Positions 8,657 through 17,571 are shown, counted from the first letter of the stretch. The stretch: DNA of 64,000 bases from Roseibium aggregatum (GCF_014692675.1 NZ_JABFCZ010000024.1:53923-117922); one strand, 5' to 3'. Notes: generated from the letters alone by a model not told the origin. Numbers and translations: made by a program.

Positions 8657-8720
8657 TAATTGGATCAAGGAGAGCATCGGGGCGCAGCTCTGACCGTCAT
8701 TTCCTGCTTGCCAAACATAT

Positions 8721-8732
8721 TTGCTTGAGCAA
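8721..8732. promoter_or_regulatory. Palindrome TTGCT-TG-AGCAA upstream of exbB
   Basis: A 12-nt perfect inverted repeat in the LysR-exbB gap, 176 nt before the ExbB start. It could be an operator for an iron-responsive regulator of the TonB operon, but it does not match a Fur or Irr consensus that I recognise. Confidence 0.25.
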
Positions 8733-8793
8733 GAATACCTGAAGCCAATACTCAAGTTTATTAGCCACCTCATACTGGTTGAACGTGTCCAGT

Positions 8794-8814
8794 CCATTCG
8801 GGTCTCCCGAATGG
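8794..8814. other. Perfect 9-bp hairpin in the LysR-exbB gap
   Basis: CCATTCGGG (8794-8802) and CCCGAATGG (8806-8814) with a TCT triloop. No T tract follows on either strand, so it is not a classic terminator. It lies 94 nt before the ExbB start, in the probable 5' leader, and may be an mRNA structure or operator. Confidence 0.45.
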
Positions 8815-8907
8815 AAGGATCGCGATGTGTCGTCCAGTGACGATTTCTGAAATCCTCCTGAGTTAAACAATCACCTTAATATTACGGGACATTCTACGGA
8901 TTTTGCT

Positions 8908-9627
8908 ATGCTTTCCACATCTCTTGAATATCTACCGCCTTTTACCAAACCGCTGGCAGGGTTGGTAAAATCCGGTGGCCCGGTCGTGGCGCTTCTCCTG
9001 ATTTTATCGGTGGTTGCCTTTGCCCTGATCATTGCAAAGCTGCTGCAATTCATGCTGCTGCGCGTTGGCCGCCACGGACCATCGCGCAAGGCGCTCGACC
9101 TGTGGCTAGACGGAGCACGCCCGGAAGCCCTGAAGCAGGTTTCCGCCTGCAGCAGCATCCTGAGCGACATCCTGCAGAAGCTCATGCGCCGCGCCCTTCA
9201 TGGCAGCACGGACCGGGATCACCTGAAGGAAGACATCGAACGGGTCTGCAACGTCCGCATCAACACGCTCCGTGCCTGGCTCAGGCCCTTGGACATGATC
9301 GCACAGACCGCGCCGCTGATCGGGTTGCTTGGAACCGTGCTCGGCATGATCCAGGCCTTTCAGGCCATGCAGGGTGCAGGCGCCGCCGTTGATCCCTCGG
9401 TCCTTGCCGGCGGGATCTGGGTTGCCCTGCTGACGACCGCCGTCGGCCTGACCATCGCCATTCCGGTCTCCGCCATCGTCGGCTGGTTCGACGGCAGGAT
9501 CGAGGCTGAACAGGCGGAAATGGAAGCCGTGGTCACCGCGTTCTTTACCGGTGCCGCCGCGGACCGCGGTCCCTCCCGCGTTGTCACCCTCGAGGCCCAG
9601 CAGGCGGAGCCGAGGTATGCGATTTAG
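8908..9627 (+). CDS. exbB: ExbB/TolQ-family proton channel subunit
   Basis: Inner-membrane protein of 239 residues of the MotA/TolQ/ExbB family, which forms the proton channel that drives TonB. A first helix lies at about 24-50, followed by a cytoplasmic region with DIERVCNVRINTLRAWLRPLDMIAQTAPLIGLLGTVLGMIQAF (the conserved ExbB core, about residues 110-152) and the helix AGGIWVALLTTAVGLTIAIPVSAIV. First gene of an ExbB-ExbD-ExbD-TonB operon. Confidence 0.93.
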   Translation: MLSTSLEYLPPFTKPLAGLVKSGGPVVALLLILSVVAFALIIAKLLQFMLLRVGRHGPSRKALDLWLDGARPEALKQVSACSSILSDILQKLMRRALHGSTDRDHLKEDIERVCNVRINTLRAWLRPLDMIAQTAPLIGLLGTVLGMIQAFQAMQGAGAAVDPSVLAGGIWVALLTTAVGLTIAIPVSAIVGWFDGRIEAEQAEMEAVVTAFFTGAAADRGPSRVVTLEAQQAEPRYAI

Positions 9628-9997
9628 GCAAAGAACCAGGAGAAAGCCTGTCGGGCTGACATCGCTCATCGACGTCATCTTCTTACTGCTGCTGTTCTTC
9701 ATGCTCACCTCCAGCTTCACCCGCTATCAGGCCATGCCTGTTGCCAATGGCGGCGAAGGCGGCGGCGCCGAGATAAAGCCGGCCTATTTCAGGATCCATG
9801 ACAGCAACCGGATGGACCTCAACGGACAGCCGGCCGAACGTCAAAACCTGGCCGGCCTGTTTTCAACCCTCGCAACCGACAGGAAGACACTGCTGGCAAT
9901 CTGGTCAGGCCCGGACGCAACGGTTCAGGACGTTGTCGATGTCATGTCCGCTGCCCGCCGCGAAGGCCTCAACACCGTGCTTGTGACCGGGAAATAG
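9617..9997 (+). CDS. exbD: ExbD/TolR-family protein, first copy
   Basis: Single-pass membrane protein of 126 residues. MRFRQRTRRKPVGLTSLIDVIFLLLLFFMLTSSF contains the ExbD transmembrane helix with the conserved Asp (LIDVIF, Asp near residue 19) needed for proton use. The ATG at 9617 overlaps the ExbB end by 11 nt; the frame is open further upstream in a shadow of exbB. A periplasmic domain follows and ends EGLNTVLVTGK. Confidence 0.9.
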   Translation: MRFRQRTRRKPVGLTSLIDVIFLLLLFFMLTSSFTRYQAMPVANGGEGGGAEIKPAYFRIHDSNRMDLNGQPAERQNLAGLFSTLATDRKTLLAIWSGPDATVQDVVDVMSAARREGLNTVLVTGK

Positions 9998-10005
9998 GAA
10001 CTCCG

Positions 10006-10404
10006 ATGCGCCTGAAACGTCCCGCCCGCAGAACGCCGCCGGAAAACACCATTCCGCTGATCAACGTGGTGTTCCTGATGCTGATCTTTTTCCTCTTTGC
10101 GGGCTCCATCGCCCGGGATGATGCCCGGCGTGTGGAACCGCCGGCCGACATCACCGAGGACGAAAACATCCGCTCGACAGGCGCCCTCATCATCGATCGC
10201 GACGGCAATACCCACGCCCGGGACGCGGAGATCTCTGTCGAAGCCTGGCTGGAGGCCGAAAAGAGCGCCGCCTCTGAAGAGAGCCCGCTGAAGATGGCGG
10301 CAGACGGAGATCTTCCAGCCGACAAGCTCGAGGATGTCCTTGCAGCCCTCTCCAAGGCTGGCGGTACGAACGTGGTCCTGATTACCAGAAAGAGCGCCCG
10401 GTGA
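10006..10404 (+). CDS. exbD: ExbD/TolR-family protein, second copy
   Basis: A second ExbD paralogue of 132 residues, 8 nt after the first. The helix NTIPLINVVFLMLIFFLFAGSIA is ExbD-like but has Asn (LINVVF) where ExbD usually has the essential Asp, so this copy may not carry protons itself and might pair with the first copy in a heteromer. It overlaps tonB by 4 nt (GTGA). Confidence 0.88.
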   Translation: MRLKRPARRTPPENTIPLINVVFLMLIFFLFAGSIARDDARRVEPPADITEDENIRSTGALIIDRDGNTHARDAEISVEAWLEAEKSAASEESPLKMAADGDLPADKLEDVLAALSKAGGTNVVLITRKSAR

Positions 10405-11474
10405 AATTCTCACGTCTTGTGGCAGCCGGTGTTTTCCTGTCCGTGGCATCCCATGCGGCAATCTCGGCTTATTTCGCACCGGATCCCGATCAGGTGGAGA
10501 TCGCTGCTTCCGAAGGCGGCGCGGTCTCCGTGATCGGTTCCCTGGAAGACCTGGTTGCCGGGACCGACGGCGCTCTGGAAGCAGTCGAGGCGCCGCCTGA
10601 GGAAATCCAACCGGTCGAAAATGCACCAGAGTTAGCCGCTGTCCAACCGGTACAGGCGCCTCAGACCAGGCAGGATGTAGAAAAGGCCGTGCAGGTTCAG
10701 ACAGCTACGATCGAGCCAACAGCTCAGGGCGTGACCGACACAAGGCAAGTGACGGCCGAAACCGTCCCTCCCGAAACACCCCACGCAGCCCCTCGGAAAG
10801 CCCCGATAGAAGCGCTTAAGGCGGTCGAGCCACAAAAGGAAACGGCAGCGACCTCGCCCAAGACTGAAGTCGCAGCTGCAACGCCCCCTGTCCTTAAGGC
10901 TGAAGCGCCGGAGACCAATCCCATTACGCCGGAGCCTCCAGTGCAACCGGTTATCCAGGAGACTGTCGAAGCCAAACCGGCCAAAGCGCTCGAAGCGGCA
11001 ACTCCGGCACCGCCGGTCAAGCCGAAGGCGCCTAAAAAGCAAAAAGTCGCAAAGCTGCAGGCACAGAAAAAGAAGACTCCGGGATCCGACCGCAACGCAC
11101 GCCGCGGCGGAGAGCAGATCACCGGAAAGACAGGTGGCTCCAACGCCAACGGCCGCAAGGACGGCAAATCCAACGACGGCGGCACGAAGGCCCGTTCGAA
11201 CTACAACGGCAAGGTGCTCGTCAAACTGCGGCGGGCCAAACGCTATCCGACCCAGGCTCGGCGGGAACATCTCCAGGGGACGGTAACCGTTCGATTTACG
11301 GTGGCCCGAAGCGGCGCGGTCAGCGGTATCCGGCTCGCACGGTCTTCAGGGCACACGCTGCTGGATCAGGCAGCCCTCGAGATGGTGCACCGCGCCGCGC
11401 CCATGCCGAAGGTTCCCGACGACATCAGGGGCAGCACACTGAGTTTCACCGTTCCCGTTCGTTTCTCCCGGTAA
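10401..11474 (+). CDS. tonB: TonB energy transducer
   Basis: A 357-residue protein with a GTG start at 10401 overlapping the ExbD stop. An N-terminal membrane anchor (about 5-22) precedes a long Pro/Ala/Glu/Lys-rich periplasmic spacer (about 55-225), then a basic segment rich in Lys and Gly, and the conserved TonB C-terminal domain (about 270-357: YPTQARREHLQGTVTVRFTV ... LLDQAALEMVHRAAPMPKVP). It transmits proton-motive force to outer-membrane receptors, typically for iron complexes. Converges with the MFS gene, 6 nt apart. Confidence 0.92.
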   Translation: MKFSRLVAAGVFLSVASHAAISAYFAPDPDQVEIAASEGGAVSVIGSLEDLVAGTDGALEAVEAPPEEIQPVENAPELAAVQPVQAPQTRQDVEKAVQVQTATIEPTAQGVTDTRQVTAETVPPETPHAAPRKAPIEALKAVEPQKETAATSPKTEVAAATPPVLKAEAPETNPITPEPPVQPVIQETVEAKPAKALEAATPAPPVKPKAPKKQKVAKLQAQKKKTPGSDRNARRGGEQITGKTGGSNANGRKDGKSNDGGTKARSNYNGKVLVKLRRAKRYPTQARREHLQGTVTVRFTVARSGAVSGIRLARSSGHTLLDQAALEMVHRAAPMPKVPDDIRGSTLSFTVPVRFSR

Positions 11475-11480
11475 CCTGTC

Positions 11481-12725
11481 TCAGAATTTCGTCAGCTCGC
11501 GCAGCTGGGGAAACAGTTTGTACCAGAGCAGCGTCAGGCCGAGCGTTGCGCAAGCGCCGACGGCAACGGCGGCGGGCGTCCCGATCAGAGCCGACATGGT
11601 GCCGGCCCGGAAATCGCCGAGTTGGTTCGACGCATTGATCGAGACCGAATTGACCGCACTCACCCGGCCGCGCAAATCGTTCGGCGTTTCGATCTGCACC
11701 AGTGTCTGGCGGACATAGACGCTGACCATGTCGGATGCGCCATAGACGGCCAGCGCCAGGACGGAAAGCCAGAAGGAGGTCGACAGGCTGAGAACCAGGA
11801 TGGAAAGACCGAAAATGGCCAGCGAGATGAAAAAGCTCGGGCCGGTCCGCCAGATCAGTCCCCATCTCGCAAGTGATACCGCCACCACCAGGGCGCCGAT
11901 GGCCGGCATTGCCCGCATCACTCCCAGCGCTTCCGGTCCGACCTTCAGGATGTCGACGGCAAAAACCGGAAGAAGCCCCATGACACCGCCGAAAAGAACC
12001 GCGACAAGATCGATGGAAATGGCCCCCAGAACGGCTTTCGTTCGCCAGATATGGAGGAACCCGCCAAGGAGCATGGGTATCCCGAACGGCTCCCTGCCCT
12101 CGATCTTCAGATCCGCCCGAACAAGAAACATGGCCGCTGCGGCAATGAGGAAAAGCACCGCGGCAACGAAATAGACCTTCTCATCGATCAGCGCGATGAG
12201 AAAACCGCCGATTGCCGGCCCGCCCAACTGCCCGATTGTCATCACGGAGGAGTTTGTTGCCACGGCTTTTGCGAAGACGTCCCGAGGCACGATGTTCGGA
12301 AGCGTTGCCTGCAGGGCGGGAAAAATGAAGGCCTGCGCCGACCCGTTAAGCGCCAGGAGCGCGAAAATCGGCCAGACCGCCGCCGACCCGGTCATCAGAT
12401 AGAAGCCGATCGCGGTCATGGCGACGAAATTGACGCAATTGCAGATGCCGACGATGAAGCGCCGGTCGAACCGGTCCGCCGCGAAGCCTGCGACCAGGAA
12501 CAGGCACAGGACGGGCAGAAACATGAAAAGGCCGATCAGACCGAGATAAAGAACCTCTCCGGTCTTCTGATAAACGTGCCAGCCGATCGCCACGGCAAGG
12601 ATCTGCGTTCCCGTGACAGACCCGGTGCGGCTCAGCAGGAAAAGCAGGAAGTTCCGGTTTTTATAAAGTGACGCGGGTTTTGAGGCCGGATTGTCGGTAT
12701 CCGATGCCGGAGTATCTTCTGTCAC
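11481..12725 (-). CDS. MFS transporter, EntS-like
   Basis: Inner-membrane exporter-type protein of 414 residues with about 12 helices. Family signs are GFAADRFDRRFIVGICN (MFS loop 2-3 motif), ALNGSAQAFIFPALQATLPNIVP and DLRGRVSAVNSVSINASNQLGDFRAGTMSALIG, typical of the MFS_3/EntS group that includes siderophore exporters. Start: I choose the GTG at 12725, with AAAGGAC about 10 nt upstream; an open frame reaches a TTG at 12791, so the first 22 codons are uncertain. Next to the TonB operon, it might export a siderophore, but no biosynthesis genes are near. Confidence 0.85.
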   Translation of the reverse strand: MTEDTPASDTDNPASKPASLYKNRNFLLFLLSRTGSVTGTQILAVAIGWHVYQKTGEVLYLGLIGLFMFLPVLCLFLVAGFAADRFDRRFIVGICNCVNFVAMTAIGFYLMTGSAAVWPIFALLALNGSAQAFIFPALQATLPNIVPRDVFAKAVATNSSVMTIGQLGGPAIGGFLIALIDEKVYFVAAVLFLIAAAAMFLVRADLKIEGREPFGIPMLLGGFLHIWRTKAVLGAISIDLVAVLFGGVMGLLPVFAVDILKVGPEALGVMRAMPAIGALVVAVSLARWGLIWRTGPSFFISLAIFGLSILVLSLSTSFWLSVLALAVYGASDMVSVYVRQTLVQIETPNDLRGRVSAVNSVSINASNQLGDFRAGTMSALIGTPAAVAVGACATLGLTLLWYKLFPQLRELTKF

Positions 12726-12759
12726 GAAGGAAAAGTCCTTTTGTTTTCCGGCTAATGGC

Positions 12760-12803
12760 AAATCCGATTTCGCATGGCCGGTCACAATCAAATCCGGTTT
12801 GAT
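12760..12803. promoter_or_regulatory. Two AAATCCGRTTT boxes 30 bp apart upstream of the MFS gene
   Basis: AAATCCGATTT (12760-12770) and AAATCCGGTTT (12790-12800) are identical at 10 of 11 positions and exactly 30 bp apart, about three helical turns. The second is embedded in ATCAAA-TCCGG-TTTGAT. Both lie just upstream of the chosen MFS start and look like a paired operator. Confidence 0.45.
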
Positions 12804-13000
12804 GCAAACAGATGTTTCCGGTCAAGCCCGGAGGTGGCTAAAGCCTCAAAATTAAATGCGGCGTCACCCTACCCCCGGCTTCCTGGGGACAGGAAACAGA
12901 AAGCTTGTAAAAACCGCGGGACATCGCCATAAATCGGGGCCAAATAACCGCCCTGCGCAAGATCCGCGGGAAAATACGCAATTCGGCAGTACTCCAAGGA

Positions 13001-13708
13001 ATGACATTGACCACCTACTCCCGAGAAAATCCGAGCCCGAGATACATCACTCTGGGAAAGATCTATTCCGAAGTGCATGAGGAAGGCGGGCTGCAGGGGG
13101 ACGATGCCCTGGTCGGCGATCTGACCCCGGAAGACATTTTCTCCGGAAGCAGTCTCTACGACCATATCCCGCGGGTACGCGAACTTGCGGCGCAGACCAG
13201 GGCCAAGACCATTCTTGATTACGGATCGGGCAAGGGTGTGCTCTACAAGCAGAAAGACCTGACCCTGCCCGACGGCACCGTAACCCCGTCCATCAAGGAT
13301 TACTGGGGTGTGGAGACGATCCACTGCTACGACCCCGGCGTTGCCGAATACGCCCAATTGCCCGACGATCCCTGCGACGGCGTGGTCTGCACCGACGTGC
13401 TTGAGCATATTCCGGCGGAGGATATCGACTGGTTCCTGGCCGAACTGTTCCGCTACGCCGACAAGTTCGTCTACGCCAACATCGCATCCTACCCGGCCCG
13501 AAAGATGTTGCCGAACGGTTGGAACGCGCACGTGACGATCGAAAAGCCGGGCTGGTGGCGCGAGCGCATCCGCAAGGCGGCTGCCGGCTGGCGCGGAGAG
13601 GCTTATGTCTTTCAGGTTCTGGAGCGCAAACGCGGTATACACGGCAATCTGCGCCGTCTCTGCGGCCTGTCGAAATGGAAAGCCACCAACATCGAATTCG
13701 GGGTCTGA
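13001..13708 (+). CDS. Class I SAM-dependent methyltransferase
   Basis: Cytosolic protein of 235 residues. Motif I is TILDYGSGKGVLY (about 69-81), and DGVVCTDVLEHIPAEDIDWFLAELFRYADKFVYANI carries the post-II and motif III acidic features of the Methyltransf_23 type. It starts a plus-strand run with a 2OG oxygenase and an FkbM methyltransferase. No terminal metabolite is evident; the neighbours suggest modification of a surface glycan. Confidence 0.8.
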   Translation: MTLTTYSRENPSPRYITLGKIYSEVHEEGGLQGDDALVGDLTPEDIFSGSSLYDHIPRVRELAAQTRAKTILDYGSGKGVLYKQKDLTLPDGTVTPSIKDYWGVETIHCYDPGVAEYAQLPDDPCDGVVCTDVLEHIPAEDIDWFLAELFRYADKFVYANIASYPARKMLPNGWNAHVTIEKPGWWRERIRKAAAGWRGEAYVFQVLERKRGIHGNLRRLCGLSKWKATNIEFGV

Positions 13709-13801
13709 TCCCTCCAAGTGTCGGGGACGATCGGCGGACCGTTTACCCGCCGGACTTCCCGGCACGCAATCGCAGACATCTTATCCATCCGGGTAGCAAC
13801 C

Positions 13802-14545
13802 ATGCTCAAGACCGAAAACGCCGCCTTTGAATACGAACCCTACCCCGTCTGCTACATCCCGAATGTTCTGGACGACGGCCTCTATCAGACCCTGACGGAG
13901 AATTATCCGGCTCAGGACCTGTTCGAATACATGCCCCGCCTCGGCCACAAATATTCCCTGTCCGAGTTCAACAATCCGTCGAATTACGCGGACTTCATCG
14001 CGGCAAATCCCGAATGGAAGAAATTCCACGCCTATATCAAGTCGCCCGATTTCATCGAAAACACGCTGGCCTTCCTGAAGGACCACCATCTCGATCTCGG
14101 ACTGAAGCGGCGGCGGATCGTGTCCGGCCGGAAGGGCCGCCACGCCAGCCTCTACGCCCGGCTGCGCCGGAAGACGGAGCTGAGCGCTCGCTTCGAGTTT
14201 TCAATGATGTCGCCGCAAGGCGGGAACATCCTGCCCCATACGGATGCACCCAATAAGCTGATCACGCTCGTCATTTCCATGATGAAGCCCGGCGAATGGA
14301 ACACGGAATGGGGCGGCGGCACGGAGGTGTGCCTGCCGAAGGACCGCACCCGGATCTACAACCAGGTGAACGAGTACATGGCCTTCGAGGACGTCGAGAC
14401 GATCAAGGAATTCGAATTCCATCCCAACCAGTGCGTCCTCTTCATCAAGACCTACAATTCCTGGCACCAGGTCTTGCCGATCAAGGCGCCCGAGGGTTCC
14501 GCCATGCGCAAGACGCTGACGATCAACATCGAAAGCAAGGTCTGA
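13802..14545 (+). CDS. 2OG-Fe(II) oxygenase family protein
   Basis: A 247-residue protein with a facial-triad pattern: His146 and Asp148 in LPHTDAPNK, His222 in NSWHQVLP, and Arg236 in AMRKTLTINI as likely 2-oxoglutarate ligand. The overall plan (PYPVCYIPNVLDDGLYQTL at the N terminus) resembles prolyl-hydroxylase-like enzymes found in glycan and polysaccharide clusters. ATG at 13802 is preferred to a GTG at 13718. It overlaps the next gene by 1 nt (TGATG). Confidence 0.75.
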   Translation: MLKTENAAFEYEPYPVCYIPNVLDDGLYQTLTENYPAQDLFEYMPRLGHKYSLSEFNNPSNYADFIAANPEWKKFHAYIKSPDFIENTLAFLKDHHLDLGLKRRRIVSGRKGRHASLYARLRRKTELSARFEFSMMSPQGGNILPHTDAPNKLITLVISMMKPGEWNTEWGGGTEVCLPKDRTRIYNQVNEYMAFEDVETIKEFEFHPNQCVLFIKTYNSWHQVLPIKAPEGSAMRKTLTINIESKV

Positions 14546-15393
14546 TGTTTCTGCGCTCCTCCGGCGACCGCCTGCCGACCCGTTGGGAAAAGACCGTCCT
14601 CAAGTTTTTGACGCGAATCAGGAAGCGCCTGGGGTCGACGGTCGAAATCGACGATAAGGGCACGAAAATCCGCTTCGTTGCCGAAAACCTGACAGACGCC
14701 TATCGCCCGTTGTCCCTGTGGATCAAGGAACCGGGAACCATGGCCTGGATCGACCGGGAGACGAAGCCCGGCGACTGCTTCCTGGACATCGGGGCGAATA
14801 TCGGCATCTACACGCTCGCAGCCGCGCATCGCGTCGGCCCCGGCGGCCGCGTCATTGCTGTCGAACCGCACAAGGTGAATTCGCTCACCCTGCTCAAGAA
14901 TGTTGCGGCCAACGGTTTCGAGGACCGCGTCGACATCCTTCCCGTCGGCTTGTCCGATACGAAGGGCATCGTCCGGTTCAATTACGTGTCGCTGGCTTCG
15001 GCCTCGACGGGAAGCCAGCTCGGGCACAACCGGGTCGACACATCCGACGAGACCTTCACGCCGGTTGCCTCCGAACTTGTGCCGGCCATGACCGTCGACG
15101 GACTGATTGAGGACGGCTCGATCACGAAGCCCAATCTGATCAAGATCGACGTCGACGGCCTCGAACTGCCGATCCTGAATGGCATGTCCAACCTGCTCAA
15201 CTCGGCAGACGGTCCCCGCTCGGTCCAGATCGAGATCAACAAGGGCGAAAGCTCGAAGATCGAAGCCTTCATGAAGTCCTGCGGCTATGTCATCGACAGC
15301 CGCCATTACACCATGAATGGCGAAAAACTGGCGAAACAGGGACTAAGCAACGACGAAATCGCCCACAACGCGATTTTCAAGCGCGCCGGCTGA
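14545..15393 (+). CDS. FkbM-family methyltransferase
   Basis: A 282-residue SAM-dependent O-methyltransferase. Motif I is DCFLDIGANIGIYTLAAAHRVGPGGRVIAVEPH; the FkbM C-terminal features NLIKIDVDGLELPILNG and SVQIEIN are present. The ATG at 14545 overlaps the oxygenase stop by 1 nt; an upstream extension of the frame to 14296 is a shadow of that gene. Enzymes of this family often methylate sugars in glycans. It converges with the GT2 gene 4 nt away. Confidence 0.9.
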   Translation: MFLRSSGDRLPTRWEKTVLKFLTRIRKRLGSTVEIDDKGTKIRFVAENLTDAYRPLSLWIKEPGTMAWIDRETKPGDCFLDIGANIGIYTLAAAHRVGPGGRVIAVEPHKVNSLTLLKNVAANGFEDRVDILPVGLSDTKGIVRFNYVSLASASTGSQLGHNRVDTSDETFTPVASELVPAMTVDGLIEDGSITKPNLIKIDVDGLELPILNGMSNLLNSADGPRSVQIEINKGESSKIEAFMKSCGYVIDSRHYTMNGEKLAKQGLSNDEIAHNAIFKRAG

Positions 15394-15397
15394 GCGT

Positions 15398-16321
15398 TTA
15401 TTCGCCCTGCCCTTTTTGCTGGAAAAACGGTGCCGGTTGTCCGGCTAGATTGCGCGCGAAGCCTTCCAGTATACCGATCTGCCGCCGCAGCTTCCGGCTG
15501 CGGAATGAAATCGCGTAGATGAAAAGCTTGCCCAGGACCCCGGCAAGCGAAAGCCACCGATTGCCGATCCCGTGCAATGCCATCACATAGGCCCAAGACC
15601 AGCCGAACGACACGTTCTTGATCCGGTTCACGGCGGCATCCGGCGGGGATGACGCGTCGCCGACATGAACAGCCGAAGCGGAGCCGACGAATATCATCGG
15701 CCAGTTGTTCCTCTGATATCTGAGCGACAGTTCATCGTCTTCGAAATAGAGGAAAATCCTCGTGTCGAAGCCGCCGTTGGCAATGAAAGGCTGCGTCCTG
15801 ACCAGGAGCGCGGCACCGCTCAGTGTCGGCACGCAGGCATCGCCCTCAGGCGGCCGCCGGTCCTTCACCCGTGGTTCGAACCGGGTTTCATAGCGAAAGA
15901 ATTCACCGCCATCGGGCTTGAAGATCCGCGGGACGAAAACATCGCAATCCGGATAGGTCCGCGCGGCCTCAACCAGTTTGCGGATATCGTCAGGCTCTAT
16001 CTTGAGATCCGGGTTCGTGATCAGTGCGAATTCGGTTCCGATGGATTTCAGCCCGGTCATGATCGCGCTGGAATAGCCGGCGTTGCTCTCCATCTCGATC
16101 ACCCGGTAGCCGATTGCCCGCGCCTGTTCGGCTGTCCCGTCCCGGCTGGCATTGTCGACCGCGACCGTCGCAATCGTGCCTTCCGGCAACATGGAATAGG
16201 AAAGAATATCCGCGCTGTTATAGGTGACGAGCAGGCGGGTAACGTCCGCGATCGCGGCGCCACGAACAGACCCATCCGGCTCTGCCGATCGTTCACTGGC
16301 CGCTGTCACGCAATCCCTCAC
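15398..16321 (-). CDS. Glycosyltransferase family 2 protein
   Basis: A 307-residue GT-A fold transferase. VTRLLVTYNSADILSYS at about 27-43, VAVDNASRDGT (nucleotide-sugar binding), FALITNPDLKIEPDD (the DxD-equivalent), and TLSGAALLVRTQPFIANGGFD...FEDDELSLR (acceptor/ED motif) match the WbbL-like rhamnosyltransferase group. A hydrophobic stretch near the C terminus may associate with membrane. The start overlaps the acyltransferase end by 29 nt; a GTG at 16267 is an alternative. Confidence 0.9.
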   Translation of the reverse strand: MRDCVTAASERSAEPDGSVRGAAIADVTRLLVTYNSADILSYSMLPEGTIATVAVDNASRDGTAEQARAIGYRVIEMESNAGYSSAIMTGLKSIGTEFALITNPDLKIEPDDIRKLVEAARTYPDCDVFVPRIFKPDGGEFFRYETRFEPRVKDRRPPEGDACVPTLSGAALLVRTQPFIANGGFDTRIFLYFEDDELSLRYQRNNWPMIFVGSASAVHVGDASSPPDAAVNRIKNVSFGWSWAYVMALHGIGNRWLSLAGVLGKLFIYAISFRSRKLRRQIGILEGFARNLAGQPAPFFQQKGQGE

Positions 16322-16952
16322 AGGCTTTGATCAATGCCGATATGTCCGGTCCCTGCAACAGGGGAGCCAGCGTGTTGATCGTTGCATCCGGCAGGTCCCA
16401 CCAGCGGATTGAAAGCAACTGCTCGATGACCTCCGGTTCGAACCGGTAGCGGATCAGTTTCGCGGGATTGCCGCCATAGATGGCGTAAGGCGGAATGTCC
16501 TTCGTTACCGTGGCGCCCGCCGCGATAATCGCGCCATCGCCGATCGTCACGCCCGACATCACGCGCACCGAGGTCGCGAGCCAGACGTCGTTGCCGATGA
16601 CGACATCGCCGTTGGAGCTCACGTTCGAGGTCAGCGGCTTCTCCTGCGGCCAAAGCTTGGCGAATTCGGCAAAGGGATAGGTCGTCACGAAATCGGGGCG
16701 ATGGTTGCCGCCCAGGAAAATCTCCACGCCATCCGCGATCGAGCAGAACCGGCCCATGGTCAGACGCCCGCCGTCGGAAAAACGCACGCGGGGCCGGCCA
16801 TAGGTAAAGTCGCCAATCTCCGCCCTTCCCTTGCCGATCAGCCTGGCAAGGTGGATCCGCGTCAGGTTATGCGGGTTCTTGAAACGTCGGATTTTCTTGC
16901 GCAGCGACACCAAACCGTCTCCGTTTGCCTCACCTGCGTTCGGCGACCACAA
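16293..16952 (-). CDS. Hexapeptide-repeat (left-handed beta-helix) acyltransferase
   Basis: A 219-residue CatB/VatD-type O-acetyltransferase. Hexapeptide repeats run from about residue 45 to 155 (IGDFTYG, MGRFCSIADGVEIFLGGNHRPDFVTTYPF, DVVIGNDVWLATSVRVMSGVTIGDGAIIAAGATVTKDIPPYAIYGGNPAK). The GNH loop holds the catalytic His. It overlaps the GT2 gene and the upstream methyltransferase by about 25 nt each, so the three form one operon. Likely substrate is a sugar of a surface glycan. Confidence 0.9.
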   Translation of the reverse strand: MWSPNAGEANGDGLVSLRKKIRRFKNPHNLTRIHLARLIGKGRAEIGDFTYGRPRVRFSDGGRLTMGRFCSIADGVEIFLGGNHRPDFVTTYPFAEFAKLWPQEKPLTSNVSSNGDVVIGNDVWLATSVRVMSGVTIGDGAIIAAGATVTKDIPPYAIYGGNPAKLIRYRFEPEVIEQLLSIRWWDLPDATINTLAPLLQGPDISALIKACEGLRDSGQ

Positions 16953-17571
16953 TATATTGCTTGGCGATCAGGTCCGTGAGGCCGCCGAACGTGGCAGCAA
17001 GCAGCAGTTTGCGGAATTCGAACGGCTTGTACTGACGGGCGTCGGCGCAAACGGCGAGGTCCAATCCGCCGCATTCAGCCAGTTCGATCGCGGTATCCCT
17101 GACAAAGAAGCGAAGATGGGTCCGGTCCAAAAGTCCCGCATCCTGGTAGTGGAAATCGCCCTTGAACAGAAGGCGCCGGATGAACTTCCAGTTCCGGATG
17201 TTCGGCAGGGAAATGATCAGCCGTCCGCCCGGCGCCAACAGCGGGCTGATCCGCTTGACCACCGACCAGGGATCGACCAGATGCTCCAGAACGTCGAGAC
17301 AGAGAATGAGATTGACCGAGCCTTTCTCGATCTCGTTTTCGACCGGATAGGTCTCGACATTGACATGCCAGACCTTGTCCAGGGTCTTTTCGGCCTCGAC
17401 TGCCGCTTCATCGTCCAGTTCCAGTCCCCCGGTCCAGTCGACCTGCCGGTTTTGCCGGATCAGATTGATCGTCGAACCGGCGCCGCAGCCGAGTTCGAGA
17501 ATGCGCAAGGGACCCTCGGGCAGATAAGGCAAAACCTCTTTCCGGGCGGTTGCGAAATACCGCTCTCTCAT
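16930..17571 (-). CDS. Class I SAM-dependent methyltransferase
   Basis: A 213-residue protein (start ATG at 17571; an upstream GTG at 17601 is possible). Motif I is LRILELGCGAGSTINLI, then VNLILCLDVLEHLVDPWSVVKRISPLLAPGGRLIISLPN, typical of Methyltransf_11/23 enzymes in O-antigen and capsule loci. First gene of the minus-strand methyltransferase-acyltransferase-GT2 operon. Confidence 0.85.
   Translation of the reverse strand: MRERYFATARKEVLPYLPEGPLRILELGCGAGSTINLIRQNRQVDWTGGLELDDEAAVEAEKTLDKVWHVNVETYPVENEIEKGSVNLILCLDVLEHLVDPWSVVKRISPLLAPGGRLIISLPNIRNWKFIRRLLFKGDFHYQDAGLLDRTHLRFFVRDTAIELAECGGLDLAVCADARQYKPFEFRKLLLAATFGGLTDLIAKQYIVVAERR

Noticed and set aside
8794..8814. Terminator for the LysR gene
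   Set aside because: The hairpin is strong but lies 138 nt after the stop and has no T tract, so I list it only as a structure.
13718..13801. Upstream GTG start for the 2OG oxygenase gene
   Set aside because: No suitable ribosome site, and the added 28 residues look unlike the family N terminus; ATG at 13802 is preferred.
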